DNA of 64,000 bases from the NCBI GenBank assembly GCA_963383645.1, contig OY726565.1, forward strand, positions 33,026,529 through 33,090,528, written 5' to 3'. The notes under the pieces are model-generated. The model ran no database searches and was not told the origin of the DNA. It worked only from the letters and a program-made list of their open reading frames with translations. This DNA comes from Muscardinus avellanarius (lineage: Eukaryota; Chordata; Mammalia; Rodentia; Gliridae). The number at the start of each line of letters is the position of its first letter. The stretch's first letter is position 1. The position numbers and the translations under genes were made by a program. Shown here in pieces: positions 11,895 through 24,304 of the stretch.

Positions 11895-12015
11895 CTCCAG
11901 ACAAGCTCCTTTACTTCCTATGCTTCTATTTAAGTAACTGTTAGATAAAATAAACTGACAGAATTGTTAGCACAGAACAAGTAGTAAATAGCACACAATA
12001 AAGTGTTAGCTTTCT
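11895..12015 (+). repeat. MIR SINE fragment
   Basis: 'gacagaattgttagcacag..aagtagtaaatagcacacaataaa' matches the 3' half of MIR in the sense direction (the 'gcctggcacatagtaagcactcaataaat' region). Similar downstream sequence recurs at 13957-14090, discussed in the findings. Confidence 0.55.
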
Positions 12016-12192
12016 GATTACAGTAGTAAATAAATGTTATCTAATTATTAGTGAAAAGTTTGGGTATGGCACTCAAAGCTGTTCCATAAATTTCCTTAAG
12101 TCCCAATAAACAATCTAAAGGACCGAACCAAGAATTCTATCTTTAATCCTAAATTTAGCAAGACTTACTTCTGACAGAGTACACTAGATGCC

Positions 12193-12594
12193 TGTCATGG
12201 TTCAGATGGGGAATGTCCCTCAAAGGCTCACGTGTTGAAGACAACGCAGCAATGTGCAGAGAAGGCCTTTATGATATGACAGGATAATGAGGGCTGCAGC
12301 CTCTTGGGGAGGAAGGCTCTAGTTGGAGGAAGGAGGTCACTGGGGCATGCATATGCACTGGAAGCTGACATTCTCGCCAGCCCCAGCCCTCGCTTCATCC
12401 TAGAAGTCACAAGCTAAGCAGCTGTCTCCTGCCTCACCTGTCTGCCACAAGGTTGTACCCCACCACAGGTCCAGAGCAATGGAGCTGGCTGGCCACGAAC
12501 TGAATCTTCTGAAACTGAGAACCAAAATAAATGTTTCCTCCTCTAAATTGTTCTTGTCCAGTATTTTGGCCACAACTACCAAAGCTGACTAACA
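12193..12594 (+). mobile_element. MaLR-type LTR (ERVL-MaLR), solo
   Basis: A 402-bp block that opens with TG (tgtcatggttcagatgggga), has a poly(A) signal in 'accaaaataaatgtttcctc' and closes with CA (aaagctgactaaca). The layout and closing motif are those of mammalian apparent LTR retrotransposon LTRs. No internal sequence or second LTR is adjacent, and I could not find an exact 5-bp TSD. Confidence 0.65.
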
Positions 12595-12644
12595 TAATGT
12601 CACAATAACAGTTTGTCATGAAGCTTTGGGGATTTTGTTGGTGG

Positions 12645-12648
12645 CGTG

Positions 12649-12692
<44 letters not shown>

Positions 12693-12896
12693 GGTGCTGG
12701 GGATTCAACCCATGGGCATTCTGCCTTTAAACTACACCCTCAGCCCTATTTTATTTTATTTTTTTAATTTGGAAATAGGGTCCCACTAATTTGCTGAGAG
12801 ATTCGCCAAGTAGCTGAGGCTGGCTTTGAACCTGCAGTTCTACTGTCTCAATCTCCCAAGTACTGGGATTTTAGCTGAGCACCACCATGCCCCACT
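12645..12896 (-). mobile_element. B1-dID SINE with (TG)n tail
   Basis: Plus-strand order is (TG)n at 12650-12690, then 'ttggtgctggggattcaacc', 'ctacaccctcagccc', an AT-rich linker and the complemented B1 half ending 'agctgagcaccaccatgcccc'. The dinucleotide array occupies the position of the element's own 3' tail. Confidence 0.85.
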
Positions 12897-13026
12897 TGAA
12901 ACAGTCTTGCTAAATTGCTGAGTGTTTCTTCTCACTAAAATGCTGAAGTTGGCCTCAAACCTGTGATCCTCTTGTCTCAACTTCCCAAGTAATAAGATTA
13001 TAGACATGTGTCACCATGCCTGACAG
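12897..13026 (-). mobile_element. B1-dID SINE, left half only
   Basis: A second, older minus-strand B1 half directly adjoins the previous element ('gaaacagtcttgctaaattgc ... gacatgtgtcaccatgcctgac'). It lacks the ID half, so either the younger SINE landed at its linker or it was truncated. The region 13030-13950 is unique AT-rich DNA without recognisable features. Confidence 0.75.
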
Positions 13027-14164
13027 GTATTTTTTTTTCTTTTAAACATTGATTGAATGAACAAAAAAGAAGCTACTAATGCAGAAGTATTCTGCTATAT
13101 ATTTTTAAGATCTTCCACCATTCCTTCCAGTTTTCTTTATTGTGTTGTTTTTATTCTTTGCTGGATCTTACCAATGAAAAATAGCTTATTCCAAAATATT
13201 GTGAATAGTTCTCACATCTTACTTTTAAAAATACTTGATAGCAAAACACTCATATTTATTAAAGTTTCTAGATATTGCCAACTAAGGCATAGTATGGAAA
13301 ATAAATGGAAAAAGTAGTATAGAGATTAGAAAAATATAAATTAGGGAAAGAAGATATATAATTTTAATCCCATGTTTGTAAAGTAAATGGTAACCTATAA
13401 GGTAAGCCATTCTATGCATCTATGTTTAATACAAGCATAAGTAACTGTAAAATGAAATGAACTTACAATATTATTAGAATTCTCTCATAACAAGGATCTG
13501 CAATACTGTTGGTTTGATTTTAACCAGCTACACACAGATGTGACTTTGTTGATCTCTTATATTCCAGATGATCAGTTTTTTCTTCTGTATAAACTAGTCA
13601 TGGGGTGATAATCTTAAAGATGTGCTATAGTTAGACATTCACTTTGTATACTCTGCCGGGGAAGCAGGCACCTGGCCAAAGATATAACTCAAACATCCTG
13701 TTTAGAATAACTATGTATCCCTAGGAAGATAAAAACTTCATCTAATGTCCCCCATGCTGTCCTTAGATAACTGCTTGGAGCATTAGAAAATGGCAGGTAC
13801 AGCAAGATGCATGAGCACAGCATCAGAATACCACAGGACCATTGTTTATGGCGCCTGCCCCTCTGATTCTGTGTACTCTAAGAGAATGAATCAGTGTAAG
13901 TAACTCCAAACTCTTATTAAAAGAAAAATATAAAAAGATAAAAAAAACACAAGAGGTTCTAAGTAGCTATCACACAATAAAGTGTTAAATATTATGACTG
14001 CATTATTAAACTTCACATAATTATGAATATAAAGTTTGGGTATTACCACACTCAACAACTTTTGTAGATTTCATTAATTAAATTAATTAATTCAATTTTA
14101 GCTCCTTTGACATTTTGGAAAAATCTTGATTTTAAAAATAGTTATCTTTATATTTACTACATAT

Positions 14165-14370
14165 AACTTACCATGTGGAGGCAGTCTTCTAAGTGCCTTA
14201 CACTAATTAACAATAAGGTGGATACTATAATTTTCTTCATTTGATAGCTGAGATAACAGGCACAAAATAATAAATAACTAACTCAAGTTCATACAACTCT
14301 AAAGTAGTAGAAGGACTGAAACATGAAAAACTGGCTCCTGAGTCCACAATTTAGCCCCTATAGTATTCAT
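14165..14370 (-). repeat. MIR SINE
   Basis: Reverse-complement MIR over most of its length: 'tctaagtgccttacactaatt', 'ggtggatactataattttcttc', 'gagataacaggcacaaaat', 'tagtagaaggactgaaac', 'ctggctcctgagtccaca'. The order matches the MIR core and its tRNA-related 5' portion. Confidence 0.75.
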
Positions 14371-14392
14371 CCTTTAAAAAGAAAATAACTGC

Positions 14393-14595
14393 TAAGGGTG
14401 GTGGTGCATGCCTGCAATCTCAGTAATCGGGAGGCTAAGACAGGAGGATCACAATCTCCAAGACAGTCTTAGCAACTTAGATAGGCCCTCGGAAACTTAG
14501 TGAGACCCTGTTTCAAAATAAAAAATAAAATAAATCTGAGGGTCTAGCTCAGAGGTAGAATGCCCCTGGGTTCAATCTCTAATATCAAAAACAAA
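14393..14595 (+). mobile_element. B1-dID SINE
   Basis: 'gctaagggtggtggtgcatgc' start, 'gaggctaagacaggaggatc' B1 core, 'gaccctgtttcaaaataaa' linker and an ID half 'gagggtctagctcagaggtag' ending 'ggttcaatctctaatatc'. From 14600 to 16225 the DNA is unique. The part at 15290-15620 is treated as a possible conserved block in the findings. Confidence 0.85.
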
Positions 14596-16228
14596 AAAGT
14601 AAATTAATCTCAATAACAAAATTATGTCTCAGTGTTGCACAAATCACAGGACTTCTCTGACTGGTAATAATAGTGAGATTTTGGTCTGAATAAAGTCCAA
14701 AAACAACTGATACCTATTTATTACTTTCACGGACAATGAAACAAGTATTTAAAAACAAATACTCATTCCCCAAAGAGCCCTTCATATGTGGCTAGTTTTG
14801 CCTTGGTTTTGGTTTTTGTTCAAACATGAAATATTTGTAAACAGATTACATAACACCATAAATTAATTGCCTTAGGATAGCTTGGCAAAAGACTTTATTC
14901 AAAGCACCAAATCACTATTTTGTTTGGTGGTGTTAGCTGCTAGCACATAGGATCACTGGGTTGGGAGGGAAGAAAAGATGTGAAGTCAAGAGGAACATAA
15001 CAGAAGAGAAACTTAACATTTACCAGTGAATTACAAAACCAGACATTTCCTCCAAGAGACAGAGGAGAAAAAAGGCATTCATGGCAAAGATAGCATTAGG
15101 GAAGAAATATAAAGAAAGAATAGAAATGGAAATGATTGAAAGATATTCATAAATATTGGTTTTCTATTCTGAAATCTTCTGTGTTCAATCATATATACCT
15201 CTGATCACCTCACAGGCCACTCCCTCCCTGAATCAACATAAAGGACTAAAGGAGGCTCAGTTTCCTCCACCCAGTCATTATGTTTTATGAACCTCTGGGA
15301 CATTGAAGCAGGCTGGAATGACAGTGCATCGTTTCAGCAAATCCTTTTCATTATTTCTGGGAAACGCAGATACATTGGCATGCTTTGTTAAAATGATAAA
15401 TTTTTTTACATAAATATTTTAGGAAAAGAAACATTAACTGGTCCATTTGAAAAATATTTCTGCATAAAACAGCAAATTTTTATGCTATGTAAATATCACT
15501 GAAAGGAAAGATTTCTACTAAAAGTGGACCATTTCTGATGACTTTGGATAAAAGCACATTTTACCTTTGAGAAAGTTACTATGAAGTTAACTAGTAGGAA
15601 TCACACTGTTATTTGAGATGTTAGACTACACATGGTTTGAAGAAATTGCAAAGTTAAAGGAAACTACAGGGAAAGTTCCACTTCAGTTAGAAGAAAGGGG
15701 GGGGAAAGCCCATAAAGTTGAGAGACAAAAATAGCAAATATTTCAAAAGAAGAGCATTTTTCTTCCAAGCTTTGTGGCCAAAGTTGACTTTGCTCCAAAG
15801 TTCTCTCATGCATGTGACCTTGGCCTATGGAACATTTCTATTATACTTGCACAGGTCGTTTGAAAAAGTTTCAAATGTGTTGTGAGCCTTGATCAATCTA
15901 TAGATGTCTAGTTTCCTAAAATAAATCTGAATCTTTTAAAATACAAATTTCTAGTCCTCTGTTCCAATCATCATTGATGTATATTGTCTTATACATTTAT
16001 GAAAAAAGTTTAATAAAGAATGAAATAACATAAAAAGTAGTTGAATATTATGCATAATGCCTATATACAAAACATAACTACAGTAAACTAATAATTGCCC
16101 AATGCATTTGTCCTTACATATCGGAGACCACAAAAAGTGAAAACTGAGAATGAATTTTCCTATATCATTTGAGTTTCTTTGTATTCATTATTTTGATGGC
16201 TAAATAATATTTTATGGTCTTCATGGTG

Positions 16229-16266
<38 letters not shown>

Positions 16267-16483
16267 ACGCGTGCGCAAGCAAGACTAGGTATTAAACTCA
16301 GGGACATTCTACTTCTGAGCTATACACCCAGCCCTATTTTATTTTTATTCTTTAAACAGGGTCTTGCTAGATTGGCAAAAGACTCACTATTTGCTGAGGC
16401 TGTCTCCCTGTTCTTGAACCTGCAATCCTCCTGTCTCAGCCTCCAAATACTTGGATTAGAGGCATGTTTCACCACACCCAGTT
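16229..16483 (-). mobile_element. B1-dID SINE with (TG)n tail
   Basis: A TG array at 16231-16265 passes into 'ctaggtattaaactcagggac', 'gagctatacacccagccc', an AT linker and the complemented B1 half ending 'ggcatgtttcaccacacccag'. The array again sits at the SINE 3' tail. Confidence 0.85.
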
Positions 16484-16873
16484 CCTATTTCATGCTCTTC
16501 TAAAGAGGAATGTTTTATTTCCAATTTTTTACCATAACACATACTATTGTGGTGAACATATTTCCATATATATTGTTTTCTAATTGTGTTTTATTTCCTT
16601 TGAACATATTTCTAGAAGGAAAAAAATATGCTTCTCCGCTCACTTTATAATTTCATCCATCTTAAAATCTTATTTTGATGAGGTAACATATATCTTCAAG
16701 TGACTTAGCATATTTCTGAAACTATGGGAACTTAACAGTGTCTTTTAGTTGTCTTGATACATAAATAACATTACCATGTGTTTCTCTGATATTTAATGTT
16801 GGGAAGATGAATCTTGATGTCAACTGAGTTTTCTAACAAGATGCTTGTAGAAATTTCTTGTTAAAAAAAATAT

Positions 16874-17000
16874 GTCAAACATTGTGGTATACACCTGTAA
16901 TCCCACTAATCAGAAGGCTGAAACCGGAGGAGTATAGGTTTGAGGCCAGCCTCGGCAACTTAGAATCTCCACATCTAGCAAGACATTATTTCAAACCAAA

Positions 17001-17039
<39 letters not shown>

Positions 17040-17100
17040 ATGGCTGGGGTTGTAACTTGAAAGTAGAAATGCCCTGGATTCAATCCCCAGTACCTAACAC
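16874..17100 (+). mobile_element. B1-dID SINE with expanded AAAT linker
   Basis: B1 half 'tgtcaaacattgtggtatac..cctgtaatccc' and ID half 'tggctggggttgtaacttgaa ... caatccccagtacc'. The normally short A-rich linker has become an (AAAT)n array at 16999-17040. The tail continues into the CA array that follows. Confidence 0.85.
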
Positions 17101-17144
<44 letters not shown>

Positions 17145-17194
17145 CAGGCACACGTGCACACACATACACACACAAAAAACACATGCATGCAGGC

Positions 17195-17237
<43 letters not shown>
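17101..17237. repeat. Compound (CA)n microsatellite
   Basis: Two CA arrays (17103-17142 and 17199-17237) separated by imperfect CA/GCA-rich sequence with repeated 'catgcaggcacacg' units. It lies directly at the tail of the preceding SINE. The stretch from 17240 to 17560 holds no other feature. Confidence 0.95.
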
Positions 17238-17240
<3 letters not shown>

Positions 17241-17561
17241 CTATGGAAACTCAAAGTGTTACAAAGGTAGGATGAAGTCTATCTTCACTGACCTTTCTTT
17301 CCTTATTTTTGTTTCAAGTCTATTTAGGCTGAAAGATCCAAAGAGACTGATTTATAGCCTTTGAGCCTGAAGTGTCAACATCTCGGTTTGCCAGATTTGG
17401 GGTAAATTAGCATTCCACCTAATTTGTTCTACATCTCAGAAATTCATTCTGGAGAAAATATTCTGTGACCACAACAACAAATGCTATGTGAACACAGAGT
17501 TTCAGATAAACTAAAATCACTCTCTACTAAAATGTATTCAACAGAGTCACAATCCATTTAT

Positions 17562-17939
17562 TTTTTTTAAATGCATGGAAAAAATGTTCACCATCGTTAG
17601 CAACCAGGAAAATGAGACAAAACTACTTGGAAATTTCATCTAATTGCAATTAGAATGGCAATCATCAAGAACATGAACAGTAGTAAATGCCAGTAAGATG
17701 GGGGGAAATAGGAACTCATACTCTGAAGGTGGGAGTGTAAATTAGTACAACCACTATGGAGATCACTATAGAGGTTCCTCCAAAGACAAGAAATGGAACC
17801 ATCTATGACCGCGCTTTACCACTTCTCAATGTCTTTCTCAAGGAATTAAAGTCAGAATACTATTGTGATACATGTGTATCCATGTTTATAGCCACAAAAC
17901 TCACAGTAGCCAAATTATGGAACCAACCTAGGTGTCTGT

Positions 17940-17985
<46 letters not shown>

Positions 17986-18445
17986 GAATTTTACTCAACC
18001 ATAAGGAAGAACAAAATTATGTCATTTTCAGGAAAATAGGTAGAACTTGAGAATATTATGCTAAGTAAGATCAGCTAGTCTCAGAAAGTCAAGGGTCGTA
18101 AGTTTTCTCTCACATATGAAAGCTAGAGAAAAAAATAGAAAACAAAAGGATCTTCAGAGAAATGAAGGGAGAGACCAGTAGAACAGCCATGAAATGATGA
18201 TACTAATGATAAGGTTTTGAGGGGATTAAAAGAAGGCTTGATGAAGTGGTTCAATTAATGCTATGTCTATATATGAAGACGTCACTACCAATCTCACTAA
18301 CATGTATGGGTAGAGAAGATAGCAAATGAGATCTGGAGGGAATAATACCAAGTGCTGTGTGCACTTATATTGATAACACATTGAACATCACTATGGTGTA
18401 TAATTGCATGTACCAATAAAAATATTAATATTTAAAAAGCTTTCT
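17562..18445 (+). mobile_element. L1 3' end with ORF2 C-terminus
   Basis: Sense decayed L1. It starts near 'aaatgcatggaaaaaatgttc', passes through the ORF2 C-terminal motifs (SEYYCDTCVSMFIATKL..KLWNQP translated near 17850-17930), then a 3' UTR, and ends '..gcatgtaccaataaaaat' at 18420. A (CA)n array at 17942-17982 interrupts the coding region. The stretch 18446-20427 is unique AT-rich DNA with nothing I can name. Confidence 0.75.
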
Positions 18446-21234
18446 CTGATACTTTTTATCAGAGTAAATAAAAATGTATAAAATATGGTATATTTTTCTC
18501 TGACTAGTATTTATTTTGCACTCACCATATACCAACATGTGAAATGAGCTACCTGCCTTCATCAGTGTTTTGAGATACATCTATTCCTTGTTCTCAGCTC
18601 TTCCTGGAATTTAAATTTCCTGGAAGGCTTTAAAGTATGTAACTGGTTTTCACAATACTAGTTGGGTCACTTACGTTTTTTTTAAACTTCGTTTCTCTGA
18701 CTCAACCAGGGATGTGTACTTTGTGTAAGAGACAGAAGAATCTCATTGATAACACTTGAAAGAAAAGTAATCATTGGAGACTAATAAAAAGCCAAGTTCA
18801 ATTCCCAAGCTCAGCAAGTACATGTGTTCTTACTTTTGAGTGACAGACTTAAAAAGTGATGGAGTAAAGGAGAAACAGACAAAGCAGAGAGATTATGGTC
18901 TACCATGTAGGAGTTAAGGAATCAAAAACATGGTGACTGCTTCAACAATGATAAAGACCAGAATAAATCAGAAGATAATAGCGATTTTCAAGACCTCCAT
19001 AGCCTGAATTGTCTTGAAATTTAATGAAAGTCTAGGTTCCAAAGTAGGTTAGGTTTGTATTAATTCTGATTTAAACACCATGGAGAACAAAATGAGAAAA
19101 AAATCCCATAAACACCTTATGAGGCATTCTAAGGTCATTTTACACATCATCTTTTTGTCCCCTGAGTCCACACGCTCACTGATCACTAAAGTTTCTCAAT
19201 GAGAGAAACCCTATAAGTAAAATATATGAAGAATATTCATTCTGAAAAATAATAAAGAAAATTTTTATGGAAAATATGTTGAATTAGACAATTTTAAATC
19301 CTTCATAAAACAAAGAATTGAGAATTAAGATAAATAGCATATACTCATAGGATTGCAGAGCCAAAAGTCTGTGTAAAACCATTTAGTCTAATCCTTTTAT
19401 ATTTCTGATAGATATTCTGAGGTAGCAGTTATAATAAAGTATTTTGTTTATGATTTCTTTCCCATTCATTGAATTAAGGTGCTACACAATGTTTCCAAGA
19501 CTAACAAAGTGTAGACTACATCTCAAATCACAGCACAATTATACACTTGATATCTAAGGACACATATACCTTAACATACCTTAATGGTTCATTGTAGAGG
19601 CCTTCAGAAAAATTACCATAGCCAGCTTTTGAACAAATAGAGATTGGTTAAAAAGAAAGAAAGAAAAAGGATTTTTAGGATAAACTGAATAATTTCATTG
19701 TTTGTTTCAAGCTGCAGAACTTTTTTGCAAATAAATTAAAAAGACAGGAAACTAGCAAGTTTCCTCAAACATTTTTCTATAAACTAACTCTAGCCCAGGC
19801 CTCTTCCCTGTCACTCAGATTTATAAATCATGATTCCTCTTCAACAATTTCATATGACACATCCTCTCTTTCAAGTGTTAGCTCAACTGATAATTCTCAG
19901 TAACACATTCCCTATCATTTAAAAAACTGTGACACACTCCTGTATCCCCTTCCCTCCTCCTTGAATTTATTTCCCTCCAAATCACTGACCACTCTTACAC
20001 ACTTTATTTTTTACTTATTTTACTTGTATAATGTCTCTTCCTTCCCACAAGCAGATTATAGATTCTATTGTGAGCATGCAATATAAATATTTTAATAAAC
20101 ATTTTAATTAAATAAATAATGAAATTTCCAAAAGTATTCTACATTCTCAGGTCCTCTAGCCCACCCTCCTTTAACAGATTGTTCTCTTCATGGAAGCAGA
20201 TCTGATTAATTCACATATGATTATTGTTTTTCTAGATTCGTCTCATTATGTAAAGTGAAATTACTATGTGAATGGAATTATAATACTCAAACATATTATA
20301 TCATCACATCATGATTTGAAGCCTTTAAAAGAGAAAAGAAACTTACTTTCAGTATAAAATAATTAACTAAAAAGATAATTATTCTAGTTCTTTTCCTATT
20401 GATTTCAATCCAGAATTTATCTATATTAGAATGAAGATTCTGGGGACTTCCGAGAAGATGGAGACCAAGAAAAGCAGAGCTTAAGAGCCCCGCTAACAAC
20501 CAATCTCCATTACCACAAAATCAGCACCTTTCATAGCCAGAAAACACCATCACCAGAGAAACAAAAAAATCACTCCAGAGAGAAAGTGGACTGAGAACAG
20601 AGCTCAGAGCCACAGAGGAGATACACCGGCCTCACGCCGGAGGATGCGGCAGCAGCGCCATACTGCCGGCGGCAGTGGCGAATTCACCGGATGGCTACAG
20701 CAAGCCGAGGTGAGCCGCTGCAGAACAGCCAGGCGGGATCTTTCGGTGCAGGGAGCATCTAAAGCTCCCAGTAGCTGAGCTCAGCACACGCTACAGGGAC
20801 TCAGAGTGGAACTCAAAACCAGAGAAGAAAAAATACGCCAGCCTCATGGCTGAGGGCGTGGCAGCGGCACCATATTCCAACCGGCGGCAGCAGCAGAGAA
20901 TTCACCGAGTCCAGTACAGCTACATCTGCATACTCAAGAACAGTGAGTCAAATCGCGGGCCACAGAGGAGAAATCCCAGTACTGTACTCCCTGGGACTTG
21001 ACCCAGTGGGGGAGTGGCGGTGGCAGAGATATCACACCATAGGAGAACGTGCAACCTGGCACCCCCATAGTCTAAAGCAGCCTCTATCCACTCCCTGGGT
21101 CGGAGACTCTGTGATACAACCCAGTAAAGGAGTAGTGTGGTCTGAGATACTACAGACTTGAGATCCAGAGCACCTTAAGTGAAGTCATAGTGACCCAAGG
21201 GAAGAGCCCAGAGAAGGCACAAACTTCCAAAATC

Positions 21235-22119
21235 ATGGGAAAGAGGAATAACACTGGAGCAATAAATGCCCACAACCCCACAACATCAGAACCCAATAAA
21301 ACAGAAATTCAGAGATTTCTAGAAGATCAAATCAGGAAAATAACTGTAGAAATAATAGAGGTGCTTCGAAAAGAATTCAGAGAGAGCCAAAAAGAGATAA
21401 AGGATGCAATTAATGAAGTAAAGGCCTCAATTCAAAGCATGAACAACCGATTAGACCACATGGAGAACAGAATCTCGCTCTTAGAAGATGATCATTCCAA
21501 AAATGAACGCATAGTTTCTAATCTAGAAAAAAATATCCAACAGCAGGAATCTGACATTGAAGAAATATGGGCCCATTTTAAGAAAGCTAACCTAAGAATA
21601 ATTGGAATAGAGGAGGGAAAAGAAAGTGAAACCAAAGGGATCAACAATCTCTTCAAGGAAGTAATAGCAGAAATTTTTCCAAACATAGAGCAAGAGGTTG
21701 ATACACAGGTCCAGGAAACTTATAGAACTCCCTTTAGACAGGATTGGAGAAGAGGATCCCCACGCCACATAATTGTCAAAATGACCAATGTGGAAGCCAA
21801 GCAGAGAATCTTAAAGGCAACAAAAACAAAGGACCAAGTGACATTCAGAGGCAAACCAATTAGAATCACTCCAGACTTCCCAAACCAAGTCATGAGAGCC
21901 AGAAGGGCTTGGAGTAACATATTCCAAACTCTGAAAGAAAACAACTTCCAGCCAAAAATTTCCTAACCAGCAAAACTTTTTATCAAATTAGATGGAGAAA
22001 TAAGAAGCTTCCATGACAAACAGAAACTGAAGGAATTTATGTCTTCAAAACCAGCGCTAGAGAAAATACTCATAGAGATTAACTACAAAGAAGAAATGGG
22101 TAACACACACCAGAACCAG
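21235..22119 (+). pseudogene. L1-type ORF1 of unit B, one nonsense codon
   Basis: Open for 243 residues from the ATG at 21235 (MGKRNNTGAI) to a TAA at 21964-21966. That codon is tyrosine 244 in unit C (SYPAKLS), here changed by one base. The frame downstream is otherwise preserved through the C-terminal domain, and the ancestral stop codon at 22117-22119 has become CAG. About 15 residues differ from unit C over the shared 243 by eye. A GTG-initiated extension at 21190 exists but is not shared with unit C. Confidence 0.87.
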
Positions 22120-22149
22120 AGGAACAAGATTTTCCATCCAACAAACAAC

Positions 22150-22870
22150 TAAGATTGGTTATCTGTGGAGATTCATTATTTATGTTAGTCTTTTACCTAT
22201 CTCTAAATGGTATTGTTTGCCTTTATTGTTGTTAATTTTTAGGATGTCTAGTTGGAATATTAATATACCTTCAGATATAGCATTTGGAAATATTTTATCC
22301 CATTCTATTAGTATCTTTTAACTCTGTTTACATTGTCTTTGGATATACAATTTTTTTTTATTTTTTAGGGAGTTTGTATACTCTTCTGTTGCCTGTGCCA
22401 TTGAAATCATATACAAGAAATCACTGCCAATTTCAATGTTGTGAGGTTTAATGACCCAGATTTTCTTCTAAAAGTTTATAGTCTTAAGATTTATATTTAG
22501 GTCTTTTATCTATTTTGAGTTAATATTTGTATATGGGATTAGGTAAGGGTCCAATTTTATTCTTTTCCATGTATTATTTTTCAACAATATTTAGTTAAAA
22601 GATTATTATTTTCACCACCAAATGTTCGTGGAAACCTTGTAAAAAATAACTTGACAATATAAGGAAGAATTTAGCTCTAGGGTTTTATTTAACTCCAATG
22701 GTTTATATATCTGCCTTTAGAACAGTACTACACTGTTTCAATTATTGTAGCTTTATATGGTTTGAAATCAGAAAATATATATCTTCTACCTTTGTTCTTT
22801 TTCAAGATCGTTTTGGGTATCTAGAGTCCATATTCCATATTAGGATAGATTTTTTTTCTGAAAAATAAAT
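22150..22870 (-). mobile_element. Inverted L1 ORF2 fragment within unit B
   Basis: Reverse-oriented relative to ORF1. The complement gives the same decayed ORF2 C-terminal landmarks as in unit A, and the left edge begins at the same place just after the ORF1 stop ('caactaagattggttatctg'). The right edge joins the 3' UTR at the same sequence as in the other units ('aggatagattttttttctga'). Confidence 0.8.
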
Positions 22871-23239
22871 ATATAAATATATGATAGTTTCACCTAAAAA
22901 AATAGAAAAAAATATGCTCTGGTAAGAAAGAAAGCAAAAATAAATATTGAAATGTTATCTTTAAGTCATCAAAAGCTTGATATCAGACAAATAAAACTGT
23001 TATGTGAAATTATCATTTTTAATTTTGGATAAATTGCTATAATACTAGATGTCAACCACTAAGCCAAGCATGGGAAGGAGGGATGGGGAGAGAATGGGGT
23101 GGGGATCAGGTGGGGGCTGACTGGGCGATGTGTGCATGTATGTCTACAAAAGTTTGTATCCCACTATGATGCATGAATACAGTGCACCAATAAAAAAACA
23201 ATTAAAAAATTAAAAAATTAAAAAGAGAATAAAGATTCT

Positions 23240-24169
23240 ATTATCCAGCCTAGAATTTCATTCTTTATTCATAAACTAGACCTAAAGTCATTCTAAAAAA
23301 TACCAAAGCATATTTGAAGAGGTGGGACATGCAGAATTTCTTATGTCACATGAGTGCACCCAGAATTTTCTTAACGCCTCGCCAACTAAATCTACAATGA
23401 GACAACAGGAAGCAAAAAGCCACTTTCTAAAAATAATCTCATTCACTCTGAATGTCCATTCATTCTCTTTATTCATGTTAGGAGTTGTTTCAAAGCACAC
23501 TTTTTATTTTTGATTCACAGAAATTCAAACATGTTGGAACTTAGACAATTTAAATTTAACTTTGCTCAAAGTGTTCTAGCCCTTGCTTCAAGGTTCTGTC
23601 TTAAATGGCTCAGCTAAACTACTGGTTAAACTCATGACATGAAGTAAGATTGTTGCTTCCAGCCTGCTCCTAACACCACAGCACAAACCACTGTGTGGTT
23701 ATTACTTTTCTTTCTTTTTTTATTATTCTGAAAAACAAAATGGTTGTGACAAGATTTTTTCTGAAAAAATATCCAAAGAAGGCACTAAGAATTGATGGAA
23801 ATTTTTCCCTTTAGCACAGTTTACTTTTTTGGATATTCTATGAAAAGAGTAGGTTTTGTTTTTTGTTTTTGCCTTGTTTTGTTTTTTTCTTATTTGAAGA
23901 GAAAACCTCAGTGTTCCATTTCATAGAATCTGGTTTAAGAGTGAGAAGCTTTTAGATATGTACAATTTAAAAATTATGGAGAAACCTAATAACTTCATAG
24001 TCAGGATCATTTGGAGAGGTTTGATAAATGGGCAATTACAGTCAGTTTTATGTGGATGTCCATGAGCAATGTATATGCACATATATGGATGTATATGTAT
24101 ATATGTGTGCACTATGAATAAAAAGATCCAAGACTGTCACATTCAAAAGGAGTTTGAAAATCAAATAAA
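23240..24169. other. Unique AT-rich intergenic stretch
   Basis: I see no repeat family, RNA gene or exon here. Short open frames on both strands overlap each other and lack coding features. There is a T-rich tract around 23700-23890 and an ATGTATAT-rich stretch at 24065-24110. Confidence 0.6.
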
Positions 24170-24300
24170 AAACAGTAACATTCATAGAGCACTTACTCTC
24201 GACAGAAAATGCAAAATATTTTATACACATTATCTCATTTGGGCCTCATAGAATCTCTTTGATTGAGATGGTATTATCCACTTTGTAGATAAAGTTTACA
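24170..24300 (-). repeat. MIR SINE fragment
   Basis: 'catagagcacttactctcgac ... ttatacacattatctcatttgg..cctcatagaatct ... ggtattatccactttgtagat' is MIR in reverse complement. Confidence 0.7.
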
Positions 24301-24304
24301 TTTG

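Larger units (their letters stand above)
20442..23225 (+). mobile_element. Unit B: HAL1-like composite L1 element
   Basis: Full-length composite element. It is flanked by a 14-bp TSD with one mismatch (agaatgaagattct at 20428-20441, agaataaagattct at 23226-23239). It has a 5' UTR (20442-21234), ORF1 region (21235-22119), inverted L1 ORF2 fragment (about 22150-22870) and L1 3' UTR (about 22900-23190) ending 'cagtgcaccaataaaa'. The first ten bases, GGGGACTTCC (20442-20451), match the NF-kB site consensus, and the YY1-type AAGATGG follows at once. The 3' UTR holds repeated G-runs near 23070-23120. Confidence 0.87.

Noticed and set aside
16991..17275. Frames of 72-87 codons across CA arrays
   Set aside because: Translations of dinucleotide repeats in both directions.
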